Below are positions 32,813-40,984 of a stretch of 64,000 bases of DNA, in pieces; position 1 is the stretch's first letter; every line of letters starts with the position of its first letter. The stretch is from Candidatus Solirubrobacter pratensis (GTDB taxonomy: Bacteria; Actinomycetota; Thermoleophilia; Solirubrobacterales; Solirubrobacteraceae). Where the stretch lies: the NCBI RefSeq assembly GCF_000425945.1, contig NZ_AUEK01000007.1, positions 1 through 64,000 on the forward strand. Reading direction: 5' to 3'. The position numbers and the translations under genes are program-made. The notes under the pieces are model-generated. The model saw nothing but the letters and a program-made list of their open reading frames with translations. It had not been told where the DNA came from and did not search any database.

Positions 32813-33888
32813 CAGATGCCTCCAACGAAGGTCCCGGGACGGAAGATCCGCGCGGGATCGAAACGCGCCTTCAGCCGTTCCATGACGACCTGCGCGCCGC
32901 CGGCGTCCGGCCACGGATCCCCTACCCGGTCGGCGCCGTCGAGCACCGTGCAGGCGCGCGGGGAGAGCGCGGACCTGACGGTCTGCACGCGCTCGGCGGG
33001 ATCGTCGGCGGAGAACGCCAGCCAGGAGAGCCCCAGTCCGGCGCGCGAGACGACCGACGCGCCGACCCCGTCGGCCGCCCGGATCACGGCGGGAAGGTCC
33101 GTCGGGCGGCCGGAGACCTTGAGCACGACGGCCGCCCGCTGCCGCGAGCGCTGGCGCTCCCACAGCTCGTCGTCATCCTCGATCGTCTCGACGCCGTCGA
33201 GCTCGATCTTCGTGCCCTGCGCCCGCTGTGCGGCGGTGTTGCCCGAGTAGCGCACCAGCACCCGCCCCGCGCCGTTCGCCCACGCGACGTCGAGGCAGTC
33301 GGCCTCCAGCGGCAGGCGGGCGAGCGCGATGACCGCGGCCGCGAGCCGCTCCGGGTCGTCGGCGGCTCCCGTCACGGTGGCCGTCCGGGCCGGCAGCGGG
33401 TGCAGTCGCACCGAGATCGTCGCAATCAGGCCCAGCGTCCCGAACGAGCCGGCGAACAGCTTCGCCAGGTCATAGCCGGCGACGTTCTTGATCACCTTGC
33501 CGCCGGCTTTCGCGATCGTGCCGTCGCTGAGAACGACCGAGACGCCCACCACGAGGTCGCGCACGCCGCCGAAGCGGTGCCGCAGCGGCCCCGAGTCCGC
33601 GGTGGCCATGATCCCGCCGAGCGTCGAGCGCTCCGACGGCGGGTCCCAGGCGATCATCTGCCCGTTCTCGGCGAACGCCGCCTGCGCGTCGGCGAACGGC
33701 ACCCCGGCCTCCAGCACCGCGGTGAAGTCGCCGACGTTGTGCTCGAGGATGCGGTCCAGCCCGCCGGTCTCGAGCGGCTCCTCGCCGCGATCCGGAAGCC
33801 ACGGCTTCGTGCCGCCGCCGACAGGCCGGACCGGGCGCTCGAGCCCGCGCAGCAGCGCCGCCGCCTCCTGGACGCTGTCCGGCCTCAA
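32812..33888 (-). CDS. glcE: Glycolate oxidase FAD-binding subunit
   Basis: 358 residues. FAD-linked oxidase N-terminal fold: PVRPVGGGTKPWLPD, TFGGIMATADSGPLRHRFG-like text (LGGIMATADSGPLRHRFGG in the sequence) and VKSGGKVIKNVAGYDLAKLF-like text (KAGGKVIKNVAGYDLAKLF), then a reduced C-terminal region as usual for GlcE. The start is chosen as TTG 33888, because it overlaps the glcD stop as TTGA, mirroring the other overlaps of the operon; no ATG or GTG fits better. With GlcD and GlcF it forms the membrane-associated glycolate dehydrogenase. Confidence 0.9.
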   Translation of the reverse strand: MRPDSVQEAAALLRGLERPVRPVGGGTKPWLPDRGEEPLETGGLDRILEHNVGDFTAVLEAGVPFADAQAAFAENGQMIAWDPPSERSTLGGIMATADSGPLRHRFGGVRDLVVGVSVVLSDGTIAKAGGKVIKNVAGYDLAKLFAGSFGTLGLIATISVRLHPLPARTATVTGAADDPERLAAAVIALARLPLEADCLDVAWANGAGRVLVRYSGNTAAQRAQGTKIELDGVETIEDDDELWERQRSRQRAAVVLKVSGRPTDLPAVIRAADGVGASVVSRAGLGLSWLAFSADDPAERVQTVRSALSPRACTVLDGADRVGDPWPDAGGAQVVMERLKARFDPARIFRPGTFVGGI

Positions 33889-35405
33889 AACCGCTCGGCC
33901 AGCCCGGCCGCCTCCAGCGGGTGGATGCGATACGGCCCGGGGACTTCGCCGCACAGCCGCGGGGTCGGCATCAGCTTGCCCGGGTTCGCGAGGCCGGCGG
34001 GATCGAACGCGCAGCGCAGCCGCTGGAACGCGTCGAGGTCCTCCTCGGCGAACATCTTCGGCATGTGCTTCTTCTTGTCGACGCCGACGCCGTGCTCCCC
34101 GGTGATCGAGCCGCCCGCATCCAGGCACGCGTCGAGGATCAGCGCCGACAGCTCCTCCGCGCGTTCCGCCTCGCCCTCGACGGCGCCGTCGTAGCAGACC
34201 AGCGGGTGCAGGTTGCCGTCGCCGGCGTGGAAGACGTTGGCGACGATCATCCCGTATTCCTCGCCGAGCGCCTCGATGCGCCCGAGCACCTCCGGCAGCT
34301 TGGTGCGCGGGATCACACCGTCCTGGACGAAGTAGTTCGGCGAGATCCGGCCCATCGCGGCAAACGCGGCCTTGCGCGCCCTCCAGAAGCGCTGGCGCTC
34401 GGCCTCGTCGCGGGCGACGCGGACGTCGTCTGAGCCGTTGCGCTCGCAGATCGCCACGATCTCGTCGAAGCGTGCCTCGCACTCGCGCGCCGAGCCGTCG
34501 AGCTCGACCAGCAGCGCGGCTCCGCGGTCGATCGGGAAGCCGGCCTTGGCCGACTGCTCGGAGGCCTCGACCGCCTTGGCGTCCATCATCTCGATCGCGC
34601 CCGGCACGACGCCGCCCTGGACGATCTCCGACACCGCCTCGCCCGCCTCGTGCGTGGTGTCGAAGAACGCCACGAGCGTCTTGACCGTCTCGGGCGACGG
34701 AACGACGCGCAGCCAGATCTTGGTCGCGACGCCGAGCGTGCCCTCCGAGCCGACGAACGCGCCGAGCAGGTCGTAGCCGGGCGCGTCGGGCTCCATCCCG
34801 CCGAGCTGGATCATCTCGCCGTCGCCGAGCACGAGCTCGAGCCCGGTCACGTAGTTGGTCGTGAAGCCGTACTTGAAGCAGTGCGCGCCGCCGGAGTTCT
34901 CGGCCACGTTGCCGCCGATCGAGCAGACGATCTGCGAGCTCGGATCGGGCGGGTAGAAGAAGCCGGGCCCGACCGCGGCGCTGACGTTCGCGTTCGTGAC
35001 GCCGGGCTCGACGCACACGCGCCCGTTGTCGAGGTCGATCTCGAGCACGCGCTTCATCCGCGCGAGCACGAGCAGGACGCCGTCCTCGACCGGCAGGGCG
35101 CCGCCCGAGAGGCCGGAGCCGGCGCCGCGCGCGACCCACGGAACCTCCGCCGCGGCGCACGCCTTCACGACCGCGTGGACCTCCTCGGCGGTGTTCGGGA
35201 GCACGGCCGCGGCCGGCGTCGCGCGGTACTGCAGCAGCCCGTCGGACTCGTAGGTCCGCAGCTCGTGCTCGGCCGTGTAGACCCACTTGTCGCCGACGAT
35301 CGCTCGCAGCTCGGCGACGAGCGGCCCGATGTCGCGCGCCGGCGCCTGCGGCGCGTCCTCGACGACCGCGGGGCCCTCGGGAGCCGCGTCTACGGGACCA
35401 TCCAT
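33885..35405 (-). CDS. glcD: Glycolate oxidase subunit GlcD (FAD-linked)
   Basis: 506 residues from ATG 35405. FAD-binding type-4 domain at about 40-250 (PWVARGAGSGLSGGALP, VCSIGGNVAENSGGAHC, GAFVGSEGTLGVATKIWL), then the FAD-oxidase C-terminal domain with FHAGDGNLHPLVCYD and GSITGEHGVGVDKKKHMP. It oxidises glycolate to glyoxylate; D-lactate dehydrogenases share the fold, but the GlcE and GlcF partners favour glycolate. Its first 16 bases overlap the permease 3' end in another frame, so the two are coupled. The very N-terminus is Pro/Ala-rich and dispensable-looking. Confidence 0.95.
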   Translation of the reverse strand: MDGPVDAAPEGPAVVEDAPQAPARDIGPLVAELRAIVGDKWVYTAEHELRTYESDGLLQYRATPAAAVLPNTAEEVHAVVKACAAAEVPWVARGAGSGLSGGALPVEDGVLLVLARMKRVLEIDLDNGRVCVEPGVTNANVSAAVGPGFFYPPDPSSQIVCSIGGNVAENSGGAHCFKYGFTTNYVTGLELVLGDGEMIQLGGMEPDAPGYDLLGAFVGSEGTLGVATKIWLRVVPSPETVKTLVAFFDTTHEAGEAVSEIVQGGVVPGAIEMMDAKAVEASEQSAKAGFPIDRGAALLVELDGSARECEARFDEIVAICERNGSDDVRVARDEAERQRFWRARKAAFAAMGRISPNYFVQDGVIPRTKLPEVLGRIEALGEEYGMIVANVFHAGDGNLHPLVCYDGAVEGEAERAEELSALILDACLDAGGSITGEHGVGVDKKKHMPKMFAEEDLDAFQRLRCAFDPAGLANPGKLMPTPRLCGEVPGPYRIHPLEAAGLAERF

Positions 35406-37057
35406 GACAACACCGCCGTCGATTGCAGGTAGACGAGCACGCACATGATCAGGAGGAGAAGGATGCTCCATCCGACCACCTTGCGGAAGAGATCGCCCTC
35501 CTTTCCGCCCAGCCCTACGGCGGCGGCGCCGATCGCCAGGTTCTGCGGCGAGATCATCTTGCCTAGCACGCCGCCGGACGAGTTCGCGGCGGCCAGAAGC
35601 GTCGGATCAAGCCCCGCCTTCTTGGCGGCGGACGCCTGCAGGACGCCGAACAGCGAGTTCGAGGACGTGTCGGAGCCGGTCACGGCGGTGCCGAGCCAGC
35701 CGATGATCGGCGAGAAGAACGCCAGCACGCCGCCCACACCGGCGATCCAGCTCCCGATCGTGAGCGTCTGGGCGCTCAGATTCATGACATAGGCGAGGCC
35801 GAGCACGGCGGCGACGGTGACGGTCGCCCACTTGAGCTGGCTGATCATCCGCCCGTAGGCGTTCAGCGCGCGGGCGGGCGAGACGCGCAGGACCGCCATC
35901 GTCAACAAGCCGCAGATCAGCAGCAGCGTGCCTGCCGCGGGGAGCCAGTTGAACTTGTACGTGGCCGCCGTCGGCGCTTCGCCCTTGGCGTTGAGGATGT
36001 TCAGGCCAGGCCAGGAGAAGTCCGACTCCCCCTTGGCGAGGAAGTCCTTCACCGGTCCCCACTGCGCGATCGCGAAGACGACGATGATGATCAGGTACGG
36101 CGCGTACGCGGCGAAGATGTCGCCGCGGGAGTCGCGCCCGGTGCCCTCGCGCCGGCGCACCGCATCCTCGTGCGCCACGTCGTGCACCGACGCGCCGGCG
36201 ATCGCCGGGCGGCCGAAGCGGCCTTCTTCGCCGGCGAGCGGCTCCTCCGGGCTCCAGATGCGCAGGAACGCCACCATGGAGCCGATCGAGAGCAGCGAGG
36301 CGACGATGTCGGTGAGCTCGACCGAGACGTAGTTCGAGCAGGCGAACTGGCCGATCGCGAAGCTGATGCCGCCGACCATCGCGGCCGGCCAGACGGCGCG
36401 GATACCGCGCATTCCGTCGACCATGCCGACGAGGATGAGCGGGACGAAGAGCGCGAGGAACGGCGTCTGGCGGCCGACCATCGCGCCGAGGTCGTCCTTC
36501 GGGATCTCAGTCAGCCCGGCGAGCGTGACGATCGGGATCGCGATCGCGCCGAACGCGACCGGCGCCGTGTTGGCCACGAGCGCGACCGACGCGGCCTTGA
36601 TCGGCTGGAAGCCGACGGCGACGAGCATCACGGCGGTGATCGCGACCGGCGTGCCGAAGCCGGCGAGCGCCTCCAGCAGCGCGCCGAACGCGAACGCGAT
36701 GATCACGGCCTGGATGCGCTGGTCGTCGGAGATCGCCGAGATCGAGCGCCGGAGCACGGCGAAGTGCCCGGTGTCCTCGGTCATCTTGTAGATCCAGATG
36801 GCGTTCCAGACGATCCACATGATCGGGAACAGCCCGAACGCCATGCCTTCAAGAGCCGCATCGAGCGCCTGCCCGGCGGGCATCGAGTAGACGATGATCG
36901 CGACCAGGATCGAGACGGCCAGCGAGATCAGCGCGGCGACGTGGGCCTTGAGCTTCAGGCCCCCGAGCAGGACGAACAGCGTGGCGAGCGGGATCAGCGC
37001 GAACAGCGCGCTGACGAACAGCGAGTTGCCAACCGGATCGAGCACCTGCTTGTACAT
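35390..37057 (-). CDS. L-lactate/glycolate permease (LctP/GlcA family)
   Basis: 555 residues with about 12-14 membrane helices. Family motifs: GMAFGLFPIMWIVWNAIWIY, FGALLEALAGFGTPVAITA, NTAPVAFGAIAIPI, and the C-terminal VTGSDTSSNSLFGVLQ with KMISPQNLAIGAAAVGL. The start is ATG 37057, because GGAGGAG lies 6 nt upstream; the ATG at 37063 would abut it. The family moves lactate or glycolate with protons. Position as first gene before glcDEF-aceB argues for a GlcA-like glycolate role, while the divergent lutABC argues for lactate. It may serve both. Confidence 0.9.
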   Translation of the reverse strand: MYKQVLDPVGNSLFVSALFALIPLATLFVLLGGLKLKAHVAALISLAVSILVAIIVYSMPAGQALDAALEGMAFGLFPIMWIVWNAIWIYKMTEDTGHFAVLRRSISAISDDQRIQAVIIAFAFGALLEALAGFGTPVAITAVMLVAVGFQPIKAASVALVANTAPVAFGAIAIPIVTLAGLTEIPKDDLGAMVGRQTPFLALFVPLILVGMVDGMRGIRAVWPAAMVGGISFAIGQFACSNYVSVELTDIVASLLSIGSMVAFLRIWSPEEPLAGEEGRFGRPAIAGASVHDVAHEDAVRRREGTGRDSRGDIFAAYAPYLIIIVVFAIAQWGPVKDFLAKGESDFSWPGLNILNAKGEAPTAATYKFNWLPAAGTLLLICGLLTMAVLRVSPARALNAYGRMISQLKWATVTVAAVLGLAYVMNLSAQTLTIGSWIAGVGGVLAFFSPIIGWLGTAVTGSDTSSNSLFGVLQASAAKKAGLDPTLLAAANSSGGVLGKMISPQNLAIGAAAVGLGGKEGDLFRKVVGWSILLLLIMCVLVYLQSTAVLSWMVP

Positions 37058-37097
37058 CGACATCTCCTCCCGGGAAGTCCTGAGAGGCGCATACCCC

Positions 37098-37103
37098 TAG
37101 AGT
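37098..37103 (+). promoter_or_regulatory. -10-like TAGAGT before lutA
   Basis: TAGAGT is 9 nt before the lutA ATG. A GGGAGG also lies directly before the ATG but is probably too close to work as a Shine-Dalgarno. Confidence 0.35.
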
Positions 37104-37112
37104 CCGGGAGGG

Positions 37113-37793
37113 ATGCGCGTGGCGCTCTTCATCACCTGCTTCAACGACACGCTGTTCCCCCAGACCGGACGCGCGGTGGTCGAGTTGCTGGAGCGGCTCG
37201 GCTGCGAGGTCGACTTCCCGCTCGAGCAGACCTGCTGCGGGCAGATGCACGTCAACTCCGGGTATGAGGACGATGCCCGGCGGCTGCTGGAGCGCTTCCC
37301 GCGGGTGTTCGAGGGGGCGGAGGCGATCGTCTCGCCGTCGGCGTCGTGCGTGGGGCTCGTGCGCGAGCGGATCCCGGCCGTGGCGGACCGGGTCTTCGAA
37401 TTGACCGAGTTCCTGGTGGATCGGTTAGGCGTGGTCGACGTCGGGGCGTCGTTCCCGCATCGGGTGACGCTGCATCCGACGTGTCATTCGCTGCGGATGC
37501 TGCGGGTGGGCGACCGGCCGCGGCGGTTGCTGGAGGCGGTGCGCGGGATCGAGCTGGTGGAGCTCGACGCCGCGGCCGAGTGCTGCGGCTTCGGCGGGAC
37601 GTTCGCGGTCAAGAACGCGGATACGTCGATGGCGATGCTGTCGGACAAGCTGCGGCATGTGCTCGACACGCGGGCGGAGGTCTGCACGGCGGCGGACACG
37701 TCCTGCCTGATGCACATCGGCGGCGCGTTGGGGCGGGGGCGGACCGGCGTGCGCACGATGCACATCGCGGAGATCCTGGCGGCGCAGGAATGA
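37113..37793 (+). CDS. lutA: L-lactate utilisation protein LutA (CCG-domain Fe-S protein)
   Basis: 226 residues. Opens VALFITCFNDTLFPQTG and has two CCG-type cysteine motifs: LEQTCCGQMHVNSGY (about 38-52) and AAAECCGFGGTFAVKN (about 152-167), with HPTCHSLRM between. LutA, LutB and LutC form a lactate dehydrogenase complex that oxidises L-lactate to pyruvate. Followed by lutB after 67 bp that contain a stem-loop. Divergent from the permease, so one regulator could switch uptake and oxidation together; none is encoded here. Confidence 0.93.
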   Translation: MRVALFITCFNDTLFPQTGRAVVELLERLGCEVDFPLEQTCCGQMHVNSGYEDDARRLLERFPRVFEGAEAIVSPSASCVGLVRERIPAVADRVFELTEFLVDRLGVVDVGASFPHRVTLHPTCHSLRMLRVGDRPRRLLEAVRGIELVELDAAAECCGFGGTFAVKNADTSMAMLSDKLRHVLDTRAEVCTAADTSCLMHIGGALGRGRTGVRTMHIAEILAAQE

Positions 37794-37813
37794 GCATCTG
37801 CGAAGCGATGCTC
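37792..37813 (+). promoter_or_regulatory. Intercistronic stem-loop between lutA and lutB
   Basis: GAGCATC and GATGCTC form a perfect 7-bp stem with an 8-nt loop starting inside the lutA stop codon. No T-run follows. It could protect the lutA mRNA end or partly attenuate lutB. Confidence 0.4.
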
Positions 37814-37860
37814 AAAGCGACCGCGATCGCGACCCTCGCCGCGAGTGGCGGTCGTCGCCA

Positions 37861-39297
37861 ATGAGCTTTCCCGACGCCGCACGGGTCACGCTGGGCGATT
37901 CCCAGCTGCGCCGCAACGTCGGCAAGGCGACGGCGCTGATCCGCGGCAAGCGCGAGCGCGTCGTGGCCGAGCTGCCGGACTGGCAGGCGCTGCGCGACGC
38001 GGGCGCGGCGATCAAGGCGCGCGCGATGGCCACGCTGCCGGAGCAGCTGGAGCGCCTGGAGGAGGCCGTCACGCGTGCGGGCGGGGTGGTGCACTGGGCG
38101 CGCGACGCGGCGGAGGCGAACGCGATCGTGGCGGGGATCGCGCGCTCGCAGGGGTCCGGCGAGGTGCTCAAGGTCAAGTCGATGGCGACCGACGAGATCG
38201 GGCTCAACGAGGCGCTGGCGGCGGAGGGGGTCAGCGCGATCGAGACCGATCTGGCGGAGCTGATCATCCAGCTGGGACACGACAAGCAGTCGCACATCCT
38301 GGTGCCGGCGATCCATCGCAACCGGGTCGAGATCCGGGAGCTGTTCGAGCGCACGATCGCGCGCGGGCAGTCGCTCGGGAACGAGGCGGGTGCGATCGCG
38401 GAGGCCGCGCGGGCGCATCTGCGGGCGAAGTTCCTGTCGGTGCCGGTGGCGGTGTCGGGCGCGAACTTCGGCGTCGCGGAGACCGGGACGGTCGCGGTGG
38501 TGGAGTCCGAGGGCAACGGGCGGATGTGCGTGACGCTGCCGCGGGTGCTCGTCACGATCATGGGGATCGAGAAGGTGGTCCCGGAGTTCCGCGACCTGGA
38601 GGTGATGCTGCAGTTGCTGCCGCGCTCCTCGACGGCGGAGCGGATGAACCCGTACACGTCGCTGTGGACGGGCGTGCGGCCGGGGGACGGTCCGCAGGAG
38701 TTCCATCTGGTCCTGCTCGACGCCGGCCGCTCGCGCGTGCTGGCCGACGAGGTCGGGCGCCAGGCGTTGTACTGCATCCGCTGCTCGGCGTGCCTGAACT
38801 CGTGCCCGGTGTACGAGCGGGTCGGCGGGCAGGCGTACGAGTCGGTGTATCCGGGGCCGATCGGCGCGATCCTCACGCCGCAGCTGCGCGGGCTGGGGGA
38901 GGCGCCGTCGCTGCCGTGGGCGTCGTCGCTGTGCGGCGCGTGCTACGAGGTCTGCCCGGTCAAGATCGACATCCCGTCGGTGCTGGTGCACCTACGTGGG
39001 CGCGTCGTGCGCGAGGAGAAATCCTCTCGCTCGCCCGAGGCGCTGCTGATGAAGGCCATCGCGGCGGCGTTCGCGACCCGCCGCCGCTACGAGGGCGCGC
39101 AGCGGCTCGCGCGTCTCGGCCGCGGCCCGCTGGCGAACGCCGCGGTGCCGGGGTGGACGGCGATGCGCGACCTCCCCGACCCGCCGAAGGAGACCTTCCG
39201 CGATTGGTGGCGGTCGCGACATGAGCCAGGGGGCCACGTCGCAGGGAGAGCCTCGCCTGGAGGGCTCGTTCTCCCGGTCGAGGAGAGACCGTCGTGA
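37861..39297 (+). CDS. lutB: L-lactate utilisation protein LutB (LUD domain, 4Fe-4S)
   Basis: 478 residues. The LUD domain at about 60-300 contains VLKVKSMATDEIGLNEAL, HILVPAIHRNRVEI and SGANFGVAETGTVAVVES. Then two ferredoxin-like clusters, CIRCSACLNSCPVY (about 302-315) and CGACYEVCPVKIDIP (about 359-373), and a DUF3390-like C-terminus. It carries electrons in the LutABC lactate oxidation complex. The stop overlaps lutC as GTGA. The last 20 or so residues are low-complexity and probably not structured. Confidence 0.95.
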   Translation: MSFPDAARVTLGDSQLRRNVGKATALIRGKRERVVAELPDWQALRDAGAAIKARAMATLPEQLERLEEAVTRAGGVVHWARDAAEANAIVAGIARSQGSGEVLKVKSMATDEIGLNEALAAEGVSAIETDLAELIIQLGHDKQSHILVPAIHRNRVEIRELFERTIARGQSLGNEAGAIAEAARAHLRAKFLSVPVAVSGANFGVAETGTVAVVESEGNGRMCVTLPRVLVTIMGIEKVVPEFRDLEVMLQLLPRSSTAERMNPYTSLWTGVRPGDGPQEFHLVLLDAGRSRVLADEVGRQALYCIRCSACLNSCPVYERVGGQAYESVYPGPIGAILTPQLRGLGEAPSLPWASSLCGACYEVCPVKIDIPSVLVHLRGRVVREEKSSRSPEALLMKAIAAAFATRRRYEGAQRLARLGRGPLANAAVPGWTAMRDLPDPPKETFRDWWRSRHEPGGHVAGRASPGGLVLPVEERPS

Positions 39298-39872
39298 CGG
39301 CCAAGGCCGACGTCCTCGCCGCCGTCCGCGCCGCGCTCGGCCCGTCGCCGCACGCGCCCGAGATCCCGCGCGCGTACCGCCGTGCCGGCTCGCTCACGCC
39401 CGATGTGGAGCTGTTCTGCGAGCGCGTCGCCGAGTACCGCGCGACCGTCCACCGCGTATCCGAGGACGATCTCCCCGCCACGCTGGCCGGACTCGCCCGC
39501 GGCCGCACCGGGATCCCGCCCGGCTTCCCCTACGACGGCGCGATCGAGGACCACGGCCTCACCGTCCACGAGCTCGACGCGCTCGCCACCGTCATCACCG
39601 GCTGCGCGCTCGCGATCGCCGACACCGGCACGATCGTCCTCGACGGCGGCGAGCGCTCCGGCCGCCGCGCGCTCACGCTGATCCCCGACCACCACGTCTG
39701 CATCGTCCGCGCCGGCCAGGTCGTCGCGTCCGTCCCCGACGCGATCGCCGCGCTCGACCCCGCCGGCCCGATCACCTTCGTCTCCGGCCCTTCGGCCACG
39801 TCCGACATCGAGCTCGACCGCGTCGAAGGCGTCCACGGCCCCCGCGACCTCGACGTGGTCGTCGTGGCCTGA
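39294..39872 (+). CDS. lutC: L-lactate utilisation protein LutC (LUD domain)
   Basis: 192 residues from GTG 39294. LUD-fold protein: TGCALAIADTGTIVLDGG, LTLIPDHHVCIVRAGQV, ITFVSGPSATSDIELDRVEG and GVHGPRDLDVVVV, all as in LutC/YkgG. Third partner of LutA and LutB. Probably the last gene of the transcript, since a GC hairpin follows 85 nt later. Confidence 0.94.
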   Translation: MTAKADVLAAVRAALGPSPHAPEIPRAYRRAGSLTPDVELFCERVAEYRATVHRVSEDDLPATLAGLARGRTGIPPGFPYDGAIEDHGLTVHELDALATVITGCALAIADTGTIVLDGGERSGRRALTLIPDHHVCIVRAGQVVASVPDAIAALDPAGPITFVSGPSATSDIELDRVEGVHGPRDLDVVVVA

Positions 39873-39956
39873 CGGCTCGCACGATGACGACGGCGTCGGG
39901 TTTCCTGCGGCCTGAGCGTCCGAGGCGCCATTGCGAGGACGCGAGCCGAGATCGGC

Positions 39957-39974
39957 GCGCGGCTCGCGCCGCGC
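39957..39974 (+). terminator. GC hairpin downstream of lutC
   Basis: GCGCGGC and GCCGCGC form a perfect 7-bp stem around TCGC, followed by TTCCCTTA. Position suits a terminator for lutABC. The rest of the 181-bp gap is featureless. Confidence 0.45.
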
Positions 39975-40053
39975 TTCCCTTACCCGCCGCGCTTGACGTT
40001 CGCCCGGGCCGGCAGCCGCGTGCGGGCGTCGCGCGGCCGCCTAGGAATTACAT

Positions 40054-40941
40054 TTAGTACTGGGTACACGGCGCGCGGTGGCGCGGACGGGCCTTGTAGC
40101 GCGGCTCGCCGCCGCGGTTCCAGAGCACGTTGTCGACCGCGGTCGCCGTGGTGGCTCCGTGGGCGGCGACGAGCAGCTCGACGGCGTGCAGTGCGCACGC
40201 GCGGATCTCGACCTCCTCCGGCGAGTCGTGCTCGAGCAGCTCGCCGGCTTCGATCCGCGCGACGAGCGCGGCGTCGAGCTCCAGCACGCCGTCGACGCGG
40301 AGCACGTGCGGGACGAGGTTGTCGGCGAAGAGCGTGAGGCGGTCGAGGTCGCCGGCGGGGGCGATGCCCGCGAGCGCGAGGTCGGCCGCGGCGATCTGAG
40401 CGCGCTTGAACAGCGGCACCTCGAAGCCGTCGTAGGGCGAGACGTCGCGCCAGGTCTCCCAGCCCGCGAGGATCGTCGCCAGCGCCTCGGCCGACCCGTG
40501 CCCGGCGCGCGCGAGCGCGAGGAACGATCCGTACCCGAGCGCGTTCGTCCCGAGCTCGCGCAGGTGGCGCTCGAAGTGGCCCATCAGCACGTGCTCGCGA
40601 TCCTGGCCCATCGCCGGCGCGATCTCCTCGCGCGTGATGCTCGCAAGCTCCGCCGCGCTCCACGGACCGCGGGCCTTGAGCCCGGCCTCGATCGTGCGGA
40701 AGCCGGACATGCCCTCGCGCTTGCGCAGCGTCGGGAACCACCCGGAGCCGAAGTTGATCGCGTTCAGCTGCAGGCTGAACGCCGCGCGCGTCTCCTCGTC
40801 GCCGTCGATGTCCGGCGCCGGCGGGGACTGCGCCGAGAGGGTCCTCGCGTACGGCTCGATCGCGTCCTCGTCGATGCGGACGGAGCGTGCCCGCGCGGCC
40901 ACGCGCGCCGCCGCGGCGCGGATGTCCTCCGTCAGGGTCAC
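40054..40941 (-). CDS. Queuosine salvage protein (DUF2419 / Qng1-like N-glycosylase)
   Basis: 295 residues from GTG 40941. The DUF2419 pattern is clear: FSLQLNAINFGSGWFPTL, MSGFRTIEAGLKARGPWS, then KRAQIAAADLALAG, DRLTLFADNLVPHVLRVDG and VEIRACALHAVELL. Characterised members remove queuine from queuosine nucleosides or 5'-phosphate so that it can be reused for tRNA modification. No queuosine synthesis or transport gene is adjacent. The last 20 residues are basic and differ from the family core. A TAGCCT hexamer 9 nt upstream supports the GTG start and a leaderless message. Confidence 0.85.
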   Translation of the reverse strand: MTLTEDIRAAAARVAARARSVRIDEDAIEPYARTLSAQSPPAPDIDGDEETRAAFSLQLNAINFGSGWFPTLRKREGMSGFRTIEAGLKARGPWSAAELASITREEIAPAMGQDREHVLMGHFERHLRELGTNALGYGSFLALARAGHGSAEALATILAGWETWRDVSPYDGFEVPLFKRAQIAAADLALAGIAPAGDLDRLTLFADNLVPHVLRVDGVLELDAALVARIEAGELLEHDSPEEVEIRACALHAVELLVAAHGATTATAVDNVLWNRGGEPRYKARPRHRAPCTQY

Positions 40942-40950
40942 GGGTGCGCG

Positions 40951-40976
40951 AGGCTATCTGGACCGGCGTCTATCGT
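40951..40976. promoter_or_regulatory. Divergent -10-like hexamers (queuosine gene / pcrA)
   Basis: TAGCCT on the minus strand (40956-40951) is 9 nt before the queuosine-salvage start. TATCGT on the plus strand (40971-40976) is 8 nt before the pcrA GTG. Only 43 bp separate the two start codons. Confidence 0.5.
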
Positions 40977-40984
40977 GGACATAA

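Noticed and set aside
33889..35286. Upstream extension of glcE through glcD
   Set aside because: The frame is a shadow of glcD. The TTGA overlap at 33885-33888 gives a GlcE of normal length.
37067..37110. CTCCCGG / CCGGGAG inverted repeat between the permease and lutA
   Set aside because: It is explained by the ribosome-binding purine runs of two divergent genes facing each other; not evidence of an operator.
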